64,000 nt of DNA from Ichthyophis bannanicus (Eukaryota; Chordata; Amphibia; Gymnophiona; Ichthyophiidae), in contig JAWIIG010000039.1 of NCBI GenBank assembly GCA_033557465.1, forward strand, positions 2,542,001 to 2,606,000. The letters are read 5' to 3'. The notes beneath the pieces are model-generated. The model made no database searches, was not told the origin of the DNA, and saw nothing but the letters and a program-made list of their open reading frames with translations. Positions 31,265-41,045 of this stretch are shown here, in pieces. Positions within the stretch are counted from its first letter, which is position 1; the number at the start of each line of letters is the position of its first letter. A program made the translations under genes and the position numbers.

Positions 31265-31800
31265 CCTAAAACACACAGGCACCCCACACCTCTGCATGAC
31301 AGACATGCACCCCAGCTCCACACTACATAACCATGCACACACACAGGCACCCCCCACCTCTGCATGACAGACATGCACCCCAGCTCCACACTACATAACC
31401 ATGCACACACATAGGCACCTCACCTCTGCAGCGCACACACACAGGCACCCCCCTCCCCCCCTCCCCCCCACCTCCATACCACACACACAAACACCACAGC
31501 CTCTACACCTCTGCAGCGCACATGCACACACAGGCACCCCCCACCTCTGCAGCTCACCCCCCGCCTCCGCACCACACACACACAGCCCTCCGCCTCCGCA
31601 CCACACACACACATCCCTCCTCCACACCACACACACACACACATCCCCCCCATACCCCCCACCGCCACACCACAAACACACCCCCTCCATCTCCACACCA
31701 CATGCACACACACAAGCACCACAGGCTCTACACTCTACTCACACAAAGGCACCCGCTGCCACATCCCAAGCACAAACAGGCACCCCACCTTTGCACCACT
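31265..31800. repeat. C/A-rich minisatellite
   Basis: An almost exact 68-bp unit is repeated at 31270-31337 and 31338-31405 (ctctgcatgacagacatgc recurs 68 bases apart). Shorter units of caggcacccc, ccacctc and cacacacac follow to about 31800. The complementary strand is G-rich, with several runs of 6-8 G near 31447-31475. Overlapping ORFs on both strands are compositional. Confidence 0.85.
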
Positions 31801-31918
31801 CACACTTGCTATCTGAAGCTGTAACTGTTGTTATCTGATGATGCCACGCGGTGTAGGAACTCTGATGCTGGTCTCACAATACTTGACAACATGAGACCAG
31901 TGTAAGAGACGACCGGGA

Positions 31919-31935
31919 GGGGGGGGGGGGGGGGG
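31919..31935 (+). repeat. Poly-G tract
   Basis: Seventeen consecutive G after a short ggga lead. Length is likely variable. Confidence 0.9.
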
Positions 31936-32103
31936 AAATGAGGAAGTCACAAGGACTGGCTCCTAAGATTCTGGCCTGGCTCCTAAATCCACACAAATTT
32001 TGTCAAGGTCTTAGTAAGTACGGTGATGCATAATTTTTCCCTGAAGTGGAACTGAAAATGTGTTTGTTATTTATTTATTTATTTATTTAACAGTTATTTA
32101 TAT

Positions 32104-32132
32104 ACCGCTCTTTCCCATGTTTCAAGTGCGGT
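32104..32132 (-). other. LINE-D 3' hairpin
   Basis: Arms accgctctt (32104-32112) and aagtgcggt (32124-32132) form eight of nine pairs with one T-T mismatch. The same hairpin is at 61100-61128. Confidence 0.65.
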
Positions 32133-32150
32133 TTACATGTAACAGTAGGT

Positions 32151-32404
32151 TACGTTCATTATGTTATTTCACCTACTCATTGCCATGTAAATATCTCATG
32201 CATATAATCAACCCTGTTATCCAAGCTACTCTTTACTATGTAAAAATCTCATGTATATAGTTACCCCTGTTATCCAAGTTTGGACCCCTGTTCGATGTAA
32301 AACCAAACAGCATGTTGTTATGGTTGTTGTGTTATAATGTAAACCGCGCTGATGCCAAATAGCGCGGTATATAAGAATTTGTAATAAATAAATAAATAAA
32401 TAAA
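32151..32404 (+). mobile_element. LINE-E 3' fragment inserted in the LINE-D 3' UTR
   Basis: A 3' UTR of the LINE-E type on plus, with hairpin accgcgct/agcgcggt (32343-32368) and an (AAAT)n tail. It interrupts LINE-D sequence that is contiguous in copy 2 at about 61146-61160. Confidence 0.75.
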
Positions 32405-32612
32405 AAATGAGATATACCAGGACATTTTACATAGAACAGATAATTATAAATTACAAGGAAAATTGTAACATTACAAGTATAACATATTAGAACATATATA
32501 CATTGCTAGTTAAATTATTAATCATCATGTAAATGAGTGTGTAGTATGGTTAAATTAGTGTATTAGTGTCGTTTATTTTTGAAAATAGGGTATATAATAT
32601 TAAAAATAAATG

Positions 32613-35600
32613 TTAGCCTGTATCCCTTTGAGAATTCTGTTTTGGGAGTGTATTATAGTGTAATGTAAATAAGTGAGTTTTTAATTTTTTTTTAAATTCT
32701 TTTATGTCAGACAGTAGGCGAATGTTGTCAGGTAAATTGTTCCAGAGTATTGGAGCAGAGTGTGAGAAAGCTCTCTTATTGGTTTGTTTTCTGGCTTTTG
32801 TAAAATCTTTTGGTATTGTTAAAGTATTTATGTTTCTGCTCCTTTGAGATCGTTTATCAATGTCAATGTTAATCAGTGTATTTAGTGCAGATGGTGCAAG
32901 TTTATTTATAAGTTTAAATGTAGTGACAAGAATTTTATATTTGATTCGGGAGTAAATTGGTAGCCAATGAAGTTCAGCTAAAATTGGTGTAATATGTTCA
33001 AGTGGGCTTATATTCATAATCGTTCTAGCAGCTAAGTTCTGAGTTATTTGTATCTTTTTAATATTTTGTTTCGAAATACCATTAAGTATTGTATTTGCAA
33101 AATCGAAATGTGGGGTAATAATAGCATGAATTATGTTAATAAAATCTTGTAGAAGAATCAAAGGTCTTAGTTGTTTTAGTGTTTTGAGTTTGTAATGTAT
33201 ATTTTTAGTTAAATATTTTATATGTGAATCCATATTTAGATTATTGTCAAGTATCACACCTAAATATTTTACTTCTTTTTTTATATTAATTTCATGAGTA
33301 TCTAGTGTAATCGTGTTTGGGGGTATATATGTTTGATTTTTAGTGATAAATAAAATATCTGTTTTAGTAAAGTTGATAAGTAGATTTTGTTCTTTGAGCC
33401 ACTCAGTTAGTTCATTAAAACATTCTGTTATTTTTTGGAGAGGTGGGTGTGGGATTTCAAATGGGAGGTAGAACATTATATCATCGGCGTAAATATGATA
33501 AAAGACATTGTGGCGTTTAAAGATGTTACAAACTGGTTGTAAGTAAATGTTAAATAATAGTGCAGATAAAGCAGATCCCTGCGGAAGACCTTGAGTTTGT
33601 TTGAAGGTGTTAGATATTTGGGTGTGGATTCTTACATTTTGGGTTCTGTTTGATAGATAGGATTTGAACCAATTATAAACAGTAGATGTTATACCAATTT
33701 TTTGAAGTCTGTTTAACATTGTTAAGTGATCAACACTGTCAAAGGCAGCTGATATGTCAAGGAAAACAAGAATAAAGGCTTGTTTAGTATTATCAATACC
33801 TCTTAATATTGTGTCATAAAGGATCGTTAGTAAGGTTTCTACTCCATGGAAGGGTCTAAAGCCATATTGATGTTCATCAAGAATGTTTAATGTGTCAATA
33901 AAATCTTGTAGTTGAATTTGTACAATTTTTTCAATAAGTTTAGCCATAAAAGGAATACTTGATATAGGTCTGTAAGATTTTGGGGATAGTTTATCTAATG
34001 TGTTATTTTTAAGTATAGGACGTATTTGAACATGTTTGAGGGATGGTGGTAAATAGCCTTTTTGCAAGGATAGATGCACTAAAGGTAGAATGAAAGAAGA
34101 GAGTATTGGGAAAGTCTTCTTTATCCAATCAACTGGGCATGGATCAAGGTATGAAGTTGTTGTATTAATGTTAGTTATTGTAGTTTTGAGAGTAGTTTTT
34201 GATATTAAGTTGAAGTTGGTCCAGTTATCAACTGTAGTTTGCTTTAATTGTGTTTTAATTTGTGGTTGAGTAATATTTGATGGTGTTATTTGTAGGTTTG
34301 TTTTGTTGCTATAGTATTGAGCTAATTCTTGTGGGGAGATATCTATTGATATTTCATCATTATTTAGAGTTTTGTTTGTTAATTTCTGTACTATACAGAA
34401 TAGTTCTCTTGGTCGATTAGTGGCTCTTGATATTATATTAGAATAATAATTTTGCTTGGAGTTGTTTATTGTTTGTTTATAAATTTGTAGTGTTTTAGTG
34501 TAATTCTCATAATTTATTAATGATTTTGATTGTCTCCATTTCCTTTCCTCTTTTCTTAGCTGTCTTTTTAATGTTTTGATAGATGTATTAAACCATGGAG
34601 TATGTCTTTTTTCAATTTTATTGTTTATATTTTGGTTTGATTGATTTGGGTTATTTTCTGCTGCTTTGGAGATTATATTGTTCCAGTTTTTGATAGATTC
34701 TTCGAGATTTGTGGGTGTTTGTGTAAGGTGTGGTATTATTTGATCTAAAAATTCCTCTTCATTGAATTTTCTGAATCTTTTAGTTTGAGGAGGTTGTGGT
34801 TTTTTAGTATGATTGTTGTATGTGAAGGTTATATTGAATTTTAAAAGATAGTGGTCAGACCAGGGGACTGGAATGTTTGAGAGGGATTCAGAGTTATATA
34901 GGTTGTATATAGAGTTTGGTAGGAAGACCATATCAAGTGTTTTTCCTTTATTGTGTGTTTGTTCAGTTATTATTTGGTGAAAATCCAAATTATTTATCAT
35001 TTCTAAGAAGTGATTAGAATGATTATTGGGTGTTGATGGAAGGTTAAAGTCTCCCATAAGTATTACAGGATTTGTGTCTGTGGATGATGCTAGTAATTCA
35101 ATTAAGTTGTAAATTTTATCTATGTAGTATTCTGGTGGTCGATATATTAGTGATATATTTATGTTTTTAATTTTTATGGTGAGTATGTCAACATTGTCTA
35201 TATTATTAGATGATATTAATTTTGCATTGAGGTTTTTCTTTAATATTATAAGTACTCCTCCTCCTTTTTTTTGTATTCTGTGAGTATGGAAGATCTCATA
35301 TTCAGGTGTCTTTAGTTGGTTTAAGAATACTGAATCAGTATCTTTGAGCCAGGTCTCTGTTATACAAAGGATATCTGGTTTATCATCTTTGATAATGTCT
35401 ATAAAAATTGGTAGTTTGTTTTTCATAGATCTTGCATTAATGAGTTGGCAGGTAAGATTTGTGTAGTTTTGTATATGAGGTGGGTGTGGTGTGTTGCATA
35501 TTTTTGTTGTTGTTATATATATAAGTCTAGATTGTCTGGATCTAAGGTTGGTTCCTATTTTGAATGGGTTTGTTAGATTATCAAGTTTTGATATGCTTTG

Positions 35601-35717
35601 TATTATGGGGATTGGTCTATTATTCTTATTATCTATGGATTTTATTAGATTTATCAGTGTCAGGATTGTGATACTAATAAGTATAGTTTTGATGGGAGAA
35701 AGGAATTGTTTATGCAT
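32613..35717 (-). CDS. LINE-D endonuclease-reverse transcriptase, intact 1034 aa
   Basis: A single open frame encodes the whole retrotransposition enzyme. Residues 1-30 are hydrophobic and of unknown role. Endonuclease: QLINARSMKNK (91-101), ITETWL (119-124), YRPP (192-195), GDFN (222-225) and SDH (287-289). Reverse transcriptase: SYRPISSIPF (581-590), FLDISAAFD (652-660, catalytic Asp), LPQGSALSALLFN (711-723) and YADDI (743-747, catalytic Asp pair). The C-terminal thumb contains ELHWLPI and LWNNLP. Every catalytic motif is present and no stop occurs over 3.1 kb, so this copy was recently or may still be competent. Codon use is A/T-rich. The start is the first ATG; upstream is a repeat-rich leader. 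Confidence 0.92.
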   Translation of the reverse strand: MHKQFLSPIKTILISITILTLINLIKSIDNKNNRPIPIIQSISKLDNLTNPFKIGTNLRSRQSRLIYITTTKICNTPHPPHIQNYTNLTCQLINARSMKNKLPIFIDIIKDDKPDILCITETWLKDTDSVFLNQLKTPEYEIFHTHRIQKKGGGVLIILKKNLNAKLISSNNIDNVDILTIKIKNINISLIYRPPEYYIDKIYNLIELLASSTDTNPVILMGDFNLPSTPNNHSNHFLEMINNLDFHQIITEQTHNKGKTLDMVFLPNSIYNLYNSESLSNIPVPWSDHYLLKFNITFTYNNHTKKPQPPQTKRFRKFNEEEFLDQIIPHLTQTPTNLEESIKNWNNIISKAAENNPNQSNQNINNKIEKRHTPWFNTSIKTLKRQLRKEERKWRQSKSLINYENYTKTLQIYKQTINNSKQNYYSNIISRATNRPRELFCIVQKLTNKTLNNDEISIDISPQELAQYYSNKTNLQITPSNITQPQIKTQLKQTTVDNWTNFNLISKTTLKTTITNINTTTSYLDPCPVDWIKKTFPILSSFILPLVHLSLQKGYLPPSLKHVQIRPILKNNTLDKLSPKSYRPISSIPFMAKLIEKIVQIQLQDFIDTLNILDEHQYGFRPFHGVETLLTILYDTILRGIDNTKQAFILVFLDISAAFDSVDHLTMLNRLQKIGITSTVYNWFKSYLSNRTQNVRIHTQISNTFKQTQGLPQGSALSALLFNIYLQPVCNIFKRHNVFYHIYADDIMFYLPFEIPHPPLQKITECFNELTEWLKEQNLLINFTKTDILFITKNQTYIPPNTITLDTHEINIKKEVKYLGVILDNNLNMDSHIKYLTKNIHYKLKTLKQLRPLILLQDFINIIHAIITPHFDFANTILNGISKQNIKKIQITQNLAARTIMNISPLEHITPILAELHWLPIYSRIKYKILVTTFKLINKLAPSALNTLINIDIDKRSQRSRNINTLTIPKDFTKARKQTNKRAFSHSAPILWNNLPDNIRLLSDIKEFKKKLKTHLFTLHYNTLPKQNSQRDTG

Positions 35718-35789
35718 TGTTTGTTTTGTATTTAGTTTTACTTTTTATGTTTTAATTAGTAGAGTTCCAATAAAACAGAATAGTGTTGT

Positions 35790-36190
35790 TAATTAATATT
35801 AGTGATATTACCTGTAATAATGATATTAGTGATGATACTAGAGTTTCAGTGATAGTAGTATTACTAAGGCTTATATTGAGATAGAGTAACTTAACATTAA
35901 TACCATTGTTTCAGTGATAGTAGTATAATTGCAGCTTACAGGGTGAAAGAGAAACTATTCAGTGATAGCAGTATAATTGTAATTTATGAAAAATGACAAA
36001 CTAAAACTATAACTGTAGCATTAAAACCAGGGTTTCAATGATAGCTGTATAAATGGAGATTATAGATTGAAAGAGAAGCTATAACATTAACATCAGTGGT
36101 TAATACCAGTGACAAAACTTGATAAAGATGCTAGTGATAATATCAGTGTTTCAGTGATATCTGAGGCTTACATGGAGAATGAATAACTAT
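35790..36190 (-). repeat. Degenerate repeats in the LINE-D 5' leader
   Basis: A word close to gtttcagtgatagtagtata recurs at about 35849, 35910, 35956, 36029 and 36150, spaced 45-120 bp, with linked words such as gaaagagaa.ct. Being just upstream of ORF 35717-32613, they could be promoter repeats of the LINE. Confidence 0.5.
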
Positions 36191-36299
36191 AACTATTGTG
36201 GTTTAAAAAGCGATTTTGTCGGGGACTGCATATAGTAATTGATCTGTGAGTTAAAAGTGAAGGAAGAAAAATTCTATGGACATATGTTTTACTTCTGAA

Positions 36300-38224
36300 A
36301 ATTAAGTTCCATAATAAAAATAATAAAATGGACTTTAAAATTCACCTAGCTGAGGTCACGTGATATGGTGAGCACAGGCAGAAGCACAGCCGCGGAGCTC
36401 CTAGGCCCTCCCCATGACTTTCTATTATAATGTTATAAATGTTCGCATATTTCATCACCCAATGGGACCTGCTGTTCCCCCACCCCCCCGGGCCCGCTGC
36501 GGTCTGCTGTAGCCTGGTATCTTTTTCACAATGAATGGCAACCCAACCCCATGTAAAGAAAAGGAAGTAGTGTGGCTTGTTGGCTCTAAGATTGCAACAG
36601 AACATCTAACCACGAGCCTGCCCCAGGCCTCCAGTAATCTGGTGGGGGAGGTAACTAAGGCAGTTGTGGCCACCCTCGACTCAAAATTTAATCAGCTGTA
36701 CACTAAGATATCTGACATGTCAGTGTCCCTGGAGACTTTCAGAGCCTTGTAACTGAGAGCAGCGAGTGAGCGAAAATGAAGATGGTGACCTGGGATTTTG
36801 CAGCTCTTAAATGAAATTGTGATTAAGCAATCCGAAAAGATCAATCATCTAGAGAATTGATCGAGGCGCAATAACCTACAATTTATAGGAGTGCCTGAAA
36901 ATATCACAGATCAAGAGCTGCGGGACTTCTTTGAGACATGACTGCCATTCGCCTTGAAGCCGAGCCAATTATCTGGCCCCATACAGATTGAGCATGCACA
37001 CCCTTTTAGGCGTGCAGTATGAAGCAGGAGGCAGATCACAGGCAGTTATAGCCTGGTTCCTCAACCTGGAGAAAGGAAGAGCTCCGCATGGCCCGCAGAG
37101 AGCACTCAGTGCTGCAAGAGGGACAGCGCATTTTGATTTTCCAGGACTATCCCATGCAGGACGTGCAGTGGCGGAAAGCTCTCTCACCAGGGTGTTCCTA
37201 GCTCTTTAATCATCAGATAGATTTTGTGCTGAAATATCCTGCCAAACTGTGGCTGTACCACAAAGGCATACCTCACTCTTTTTGGGGCGACAGAGGCAGC
37301 CAAAAGGTTCTGCAAGGAACAATGGTTGGGAGAACCACGACCAGCAGCCAAGCCCCGATCCTCTGCTTCTGGTGGCTTGCAGAGCCTTATCTGGGCTCGG
37401 AGGGATGCTTCTGTGGGTTTGCTGATGGTGTGGCCCCACTCTGCATTGCTCTCTATTCTGTACCAGTGACTTGGACATCCGTCCCGATGTGGACTTGAGG
37501 CTGCATTTTGGTAGACGATTCTTCTTCAGGTGGGGTCCTTGACAAATGGAGCAGGGTCCAGCACTTCCCTCACTGATTTAAGACTGGTTCCTTTGGGACT
37601 ATGAACTAGTTGCGTTGTGAGCCCCGGACTTTGTTGTGAGAGACCACAGTTCCTCGGATCTCTACCCTTTTTCATTCCATTCTTGTTTTGCCTGTTGGGG
37701 TTGTTTGCATGTGCCGTTTTATTCTCTGTGAGTGCGCATGGGTAGGGGGAGGGGGTGAGTGGTTCAACTGGTGTGTGTGTAGAACTTTGTGGTAAACGGA
37801 TGTCAGGTTAGTTGTGGGGAGGGGTGCAATAGGTGTGAGTATGAGACAGGAACTTGGTGCAATTGGGTGAGGGCAAGGTGGGTTCAACCTGTTCTTTGGG
37901 CATAGCCCTTAATGTTCCCAAGGACTCTCAACTATTGGACTTGCACCAGCTCCACTCTGAGCCTCAGACTCTTCTATGGTGGGCCATGGCCCCTCAGATA
38001 TGTAGCCCCTTTTTTGCTTTGTCCAGTTTCTGCTATACTTATTAGGGTTGTTTGAATGTGCTGTTAATTTTTTCAAGGGTATGTATGGGGGTGAGGTGTC
38101 TGTGGAGGAGGGAGGGGAGGTGTCTCTATGGGTGTGTGGGTTTGCGATGCATGGATATAAGGATGACTGTGGGGGAAGGGACATACTTACTGTGGTGGTT
38201 AGGCCAGTCTTTATGCTACTGAGA
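36300..38224 (+). mobile_element. L1 fragment (plus), ORF1 and flank
   Basis: The leader at 36300-36530 is followed by a decayed ORF1 (36531-37330) and G/T-rich intergenic sequence to about 38224. The tail contains a diverged internal duplication (gggttgtttgcatgtgc near 37698, gggttgtttgaatgtgc near 38045). The L1 ORF2 start reappears at about 40590 after DIRS sequence. Confidence 0.7.
36531..37330 (+). pseudogene. L1 ORF1 protein, degenerate
   Basis: From ATG 36531 the plus frame carries a coiled-coil-like stretch (LDSKFNQLYTKISDMSVSL). After a stop at 36750 and frame changes comes the RRM signature: HLEN, a stop codon where Arg is expected, then SRRNNLQFIGVPENITD at about 36850-36910. The C-terminal domain appears as YPAKLWLYHKGIPHSF at about 37232-37280, followed by QKVLQG. 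Several stops and shifts make it a pseudogene. It belongs to the same broad family as the ORF1 at 1-438, which ends at the same ENRSRRNN motif. Confidence 0.8.
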
Positions 38225-38640
38225 GATGGAATGTCTGGCCAGGTTGTTCTCCAGCACCTCTTTCAGACTTAAAGAAACTCATACCCTCTGTCCCAGAATC
38301 TTCGATAACAGACAACCATGGAGGATCCATGACCTCTTTAAGCCTATCCTACTGAGGGGTGAGATGGGTTCTCTGAAGTGTGTCTGGCAGTGGGTGGGGG
38401 GGAAGGGGGGAAAGTGGTGGAGCGATTTGATGGAACTCTTGATTGGGGGATGCATAATTCATTACGGTGTTGGTGATAGAAGGCTGGACCTGGAAGAGAC
38501 AAATCTATTTGTTGTGATGGGGGGTGGGGTCTGGTCATATCACTAGGGATCCATTTGTCGACTATTGGCAGGTGGACTGAGGCGGTAGGGATTGTGGTGG
38601 GAGTACTGGAAGGGTCCAGATGGTGAGGGTGGGAGGTCCT
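38225..38640 (+). repeat. Direct duplication, first copy (DIRS recombinase end plus flank)
   Basis: About 415 bp here are repeated at 39951-40367: GQVVLQHLFQT versus GHVVLQQLFQT at the start, then matching noncoding sequence. The intervening 1.3 kb is the rest of the recombinase plus a CR1 insertion. Confidence 0.8.
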
Positions 38641-38957
38641 TTGGAATCATCCTCACTTCATGCCGAAGGTGGTTTCGCTCTTTCATTTGAACCAGTCTAT
38701 CTACCTTCCTGTGTTTTTCCCTAGACCACATACATCTAGGGCAGAAGCAGCCCTCCACAATCTGGATTGTAAATATACGTTAGCCTTTTATCTTCAGGAC
38801 TCGAGGGCACCAAAAGGGTTCTCAGCTGTTCATCTCCTTTGACTCTAGTCACCTTGGGTTGCCAGTCTCCAAACATACTCTCTCCAAATGGATAGCAGAC
38901 TGCATCACTTTTGCTTATGAGAAGGCAGGACTCTCTCTCAAGGGTCATGTCACATAA

Positions 38958-39815
38958 GAATTAAGATATGCCATACTGGGTCAGACCAGGGTCCATCAAG
39001 CCCAGTATTCTGTTTCCAACAGTGGCCAATCTAAGTCATATGTACATAGTAGTTTCCCCAAAAGACACAGGTTCCACAATGCTTGTACTGGGTCAAGCAT
39101 TGATATCCTGGGTCCCTTCTTAATAATGGTTTACGGACCTTTCCTCCAGGAACCTGTCCAAACCTTTTTTAAACCCAGCTACACTAACAGCCTTTACTAC
39201 ATCCTCCGGTAACAAATTCCAGAGTTTGATTACACGTTGAGTGAAAAAAATATTTTATTTTATTAGTCTTAAATAGTTTACCCTGTAGCTTCATTGCATG
39301 TCTTTGTATATTCTGATAACGTAAACATTCAATCTACGTTTCCCCGTTCCACTCCGTTCATTAATTTATAGACTTCTATCATATCTCCCCTCAGCTGTCT
39401 CTTTTCCAGGTTAAAGAGCCCTAACCTTTTTAGCCTTTCTTCATACGAGTATCCTTCCATCCCCTTTACCATATTGGTGGCTCTTCTCTGAACCTTTTCT
39501 AAAATCGCTATATCCTTTTTAAGATACGGCGACCAGAATTGCACACAATATTCAAGGTGAGGTCTCACCATGGAACGAAATAGAGGCATTATAATATCTT
39601 TTGTTTTATTTTCCATTCCTTTCCTTATGATACCTAGCATTCTATTTGCTCTCTTGGCCGCCGCTGCACACTGGGCTGAGGGTTTTAACATGATATCCAC
39701 AATGACGCCTAAATCTCTTTCCTGGGTGGTGGTTCCTAATGTGGAACCTTGCATTGTGTAACCATAGTTTGGGTTGTTCTTCCCTAGGTGCATAACTTTA
39801 ATTGTCCACATTACC
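38958..39815 (-). mobile_element. CR1-A 3' part inserted in the DIRS recombinase
   Basis: Minus-strand CR1, 5'-truncated at 39815, with its 3' end at 38958 and flanked by cataa at 38953-38957 and 39816-39820. It contains the end of ORF2 and the CR1-A 3' UTR. Confidence 0.85.
39329..39811 (-). pseudogene. CR1-A ORF2, RT thumb and C-terminus
   Basis: The minus frame has KVMHLGKNN, TTTQERDLGVIVD, IIMPLFRSMVRPHLEYCVQF, LEKVQRRATNMVKGM and RGDMIEVYKLMNGVE, the conserved region after the CR1 FADD motif. The frame stays open until 39329; the last C-terminal codons follow in another frame down to about 39130 (KLWNLLPEDVVKAVSVAGF). It lacks the RT catalytic core owing to 5' truncation. Confidence 0.88.
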
Positions 39816-39950
39816 CATAATGTTCAAGCCATGGCTACCTCAATGGCATATCTTCGATCTGTAGCTATTGTCGAGATCAGCAAAGCAGCAGCTTGGTCTC
39901 CGGCCCATACTTTTGCTGCTCACTACTGTCTGGACAAGGACTCCTGCCGG

Positions 39951-40367
39951 GATGGCATGTTTGGCCACGTTGTTCTCCAGCAGCTCTTTCAGACTTAGAG
40001 CAACTCATACACTCCGTCCCGAAATCTTCGATACCAGAAATCCATGGAGGATCCATGACCTCTTTAAGCCTATCCTACTGAGGGGTGAGATGGGTTCTCC
40101 GAAGGGTGTCTGGCAGTGGGGGGAAGGGGGGAAGTGTGGTGGAATGATTTCATGGGACTCTTGATTGGGGAATGCATAATTCATTACGGTGTTGGTGATA
40201 GGAGGGTGGACCTGGCAGAGACAAATCTCTTTGTTGCGAAGGGGGTGGGGGGGGGGCCTGGTCATAACACTGGGGACCCATATGTTGACTGTCAGCAGGT
40301 AGACTCAGGCGGTAGGGATTGTGGTGGGAGTACTGGAAGGGTCCAGGGTGGGGGTGGGAGGTTTTAG
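39951..40367 (+). repeat. Direct duplication, second copy
   Basis: Partner of 38225-38640. It continues rightwards into the sequence that leads to the L1 ORF2 start. Confidence 0.8.
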
Positions 40368-40589
40368 GTGGGGGGTTGGGTCTTTTCTGTATTTGTTTAG
40401 TTTCAGGGTGCTTGGAGAGACAGGATGGTGCTATATCTGTCCTGCAGGGTCAACGAGAGAAGGGGAGGTGGTCTTAGGCTGGGAGGACCCCTCAGCTTGT
40501 ACGATGGACTGATTCTTTCACTCCTGATTTTACACCATTAGACTGTGAGAAGGCTCTGGATAATACCATCAGGAGCGGGTGACGTGAAG

Positions 40590-41033
40590 AAACAGAGTGC
40601 GGCTAGTGTCCTGGAATGTATGTGGATTTGACTCTCCCATTAAGTGCCATAAGATCCTTAAAGTCTTGCAGGAACAGCATGCTAAAATAGCCTTCTTTCA
40701 GAAAACTCATATGACAACAATGGAACATACCACATTATAGCGATAGTGAGTGGATTCACTCTATGAGGCTTTCTCGGTGGTGTAAAAAGGCAGGAGTGGT
40801 AGTACTTCTCGCAATACCTTGGGTTTCAGCTGGTCAAGATTATAAGTGATCCAGTGATCTACATACTACCCGTGCCCCTGACATGGACGGGTTTAACAAT
40901 GAATTATTTAAATTACTGCAAGACAAGGTCAATGTACCACTGGCAGAAGTCTATATGCAAAATGTCGATTTGGGGGGGGAAGGGGATTTCCATATCATAC
41001 CAATGAGGTGCTCATTAATGTAATCCCTAAGCA
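40590..41033 (+). pseudogene. L1 ORF2 fragments (endonuclease start, then RT start)
   Basis: The plus strand gives VSWNVCGFDSPIKCHKILKV then IAFFQKTHM at 40605-40715, the first endonuclease blocks of L1 ORF2. After an internal deletion near 40855 comes APDMDGFNNELFKLLQDK at about 40880-40930 and NEVLINVIPK at about 41005-41030, the start of L1 RT. CR1-A sequence abuts at about 41034. It is heavily deleted and nonfunctional. Confidence 0.8.
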
Positions 41034-41045
41034 TCTTTCAGGAAA

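Larger units (their letters stand above)
32062..36190 (-). mobile_element. LINE-D copy 1 (L2-like), near full length with an intact ORF
   Basis: A minus-strand LINE: repeat-bearing 5' leader (36190-35718), an uninterrupted 1034-codon ORF (35717-32613) and a 3' UTR ending in the hairpin at 32104-32132 and an (AAAT)n tail at 32062-32090. Copy 2 at 61059-62861 shares the 3' half. The 3' UTR is split by a short LINE-E 3' fragment (32151-32404). The clade is not certain (L2/Rex/Vingi-like single-ORF LINE). Confidence 0.88.
38641..39997 (+). pseudogene. DIRS tyrosine recombinase C-terminal part (plus), split by CR1-A
   Basis: The plus strand reads FMPKVVSLFHLNQSIYLPVF then LDCKYTLAFYLQ (38655-38800). 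After a frame change comes LGLPVSKHTLSKWIADCITF, and the strand reaches CR1-A at 38958. It resumes at 39821 with MATSMAYLRSVAIVEISKAA then WSPAHTFAAHYCLD. These are the catalytic core and C-terminal blocks of DIRS-type recombinases. The HxxR position is at the CR1 breakpoint, and the Tyr of HYCLD is a candidate nucleophile. One frameshift plus the insertion make it inactive. Confidence 0.75.

Noticed and set aside
31265..31410. Regular repeat that could suggest a CRISPR array
   Set aside because: Units are contiguous 68-bp minisatellite copies without unique spacers, in a vertebrate context.
31401..31838. 145-codon plus ORF rich in His/Thr/Pro
   Set aside because: It is a translation of the CA-rich minisatellite, and all frames are open for the same reason.
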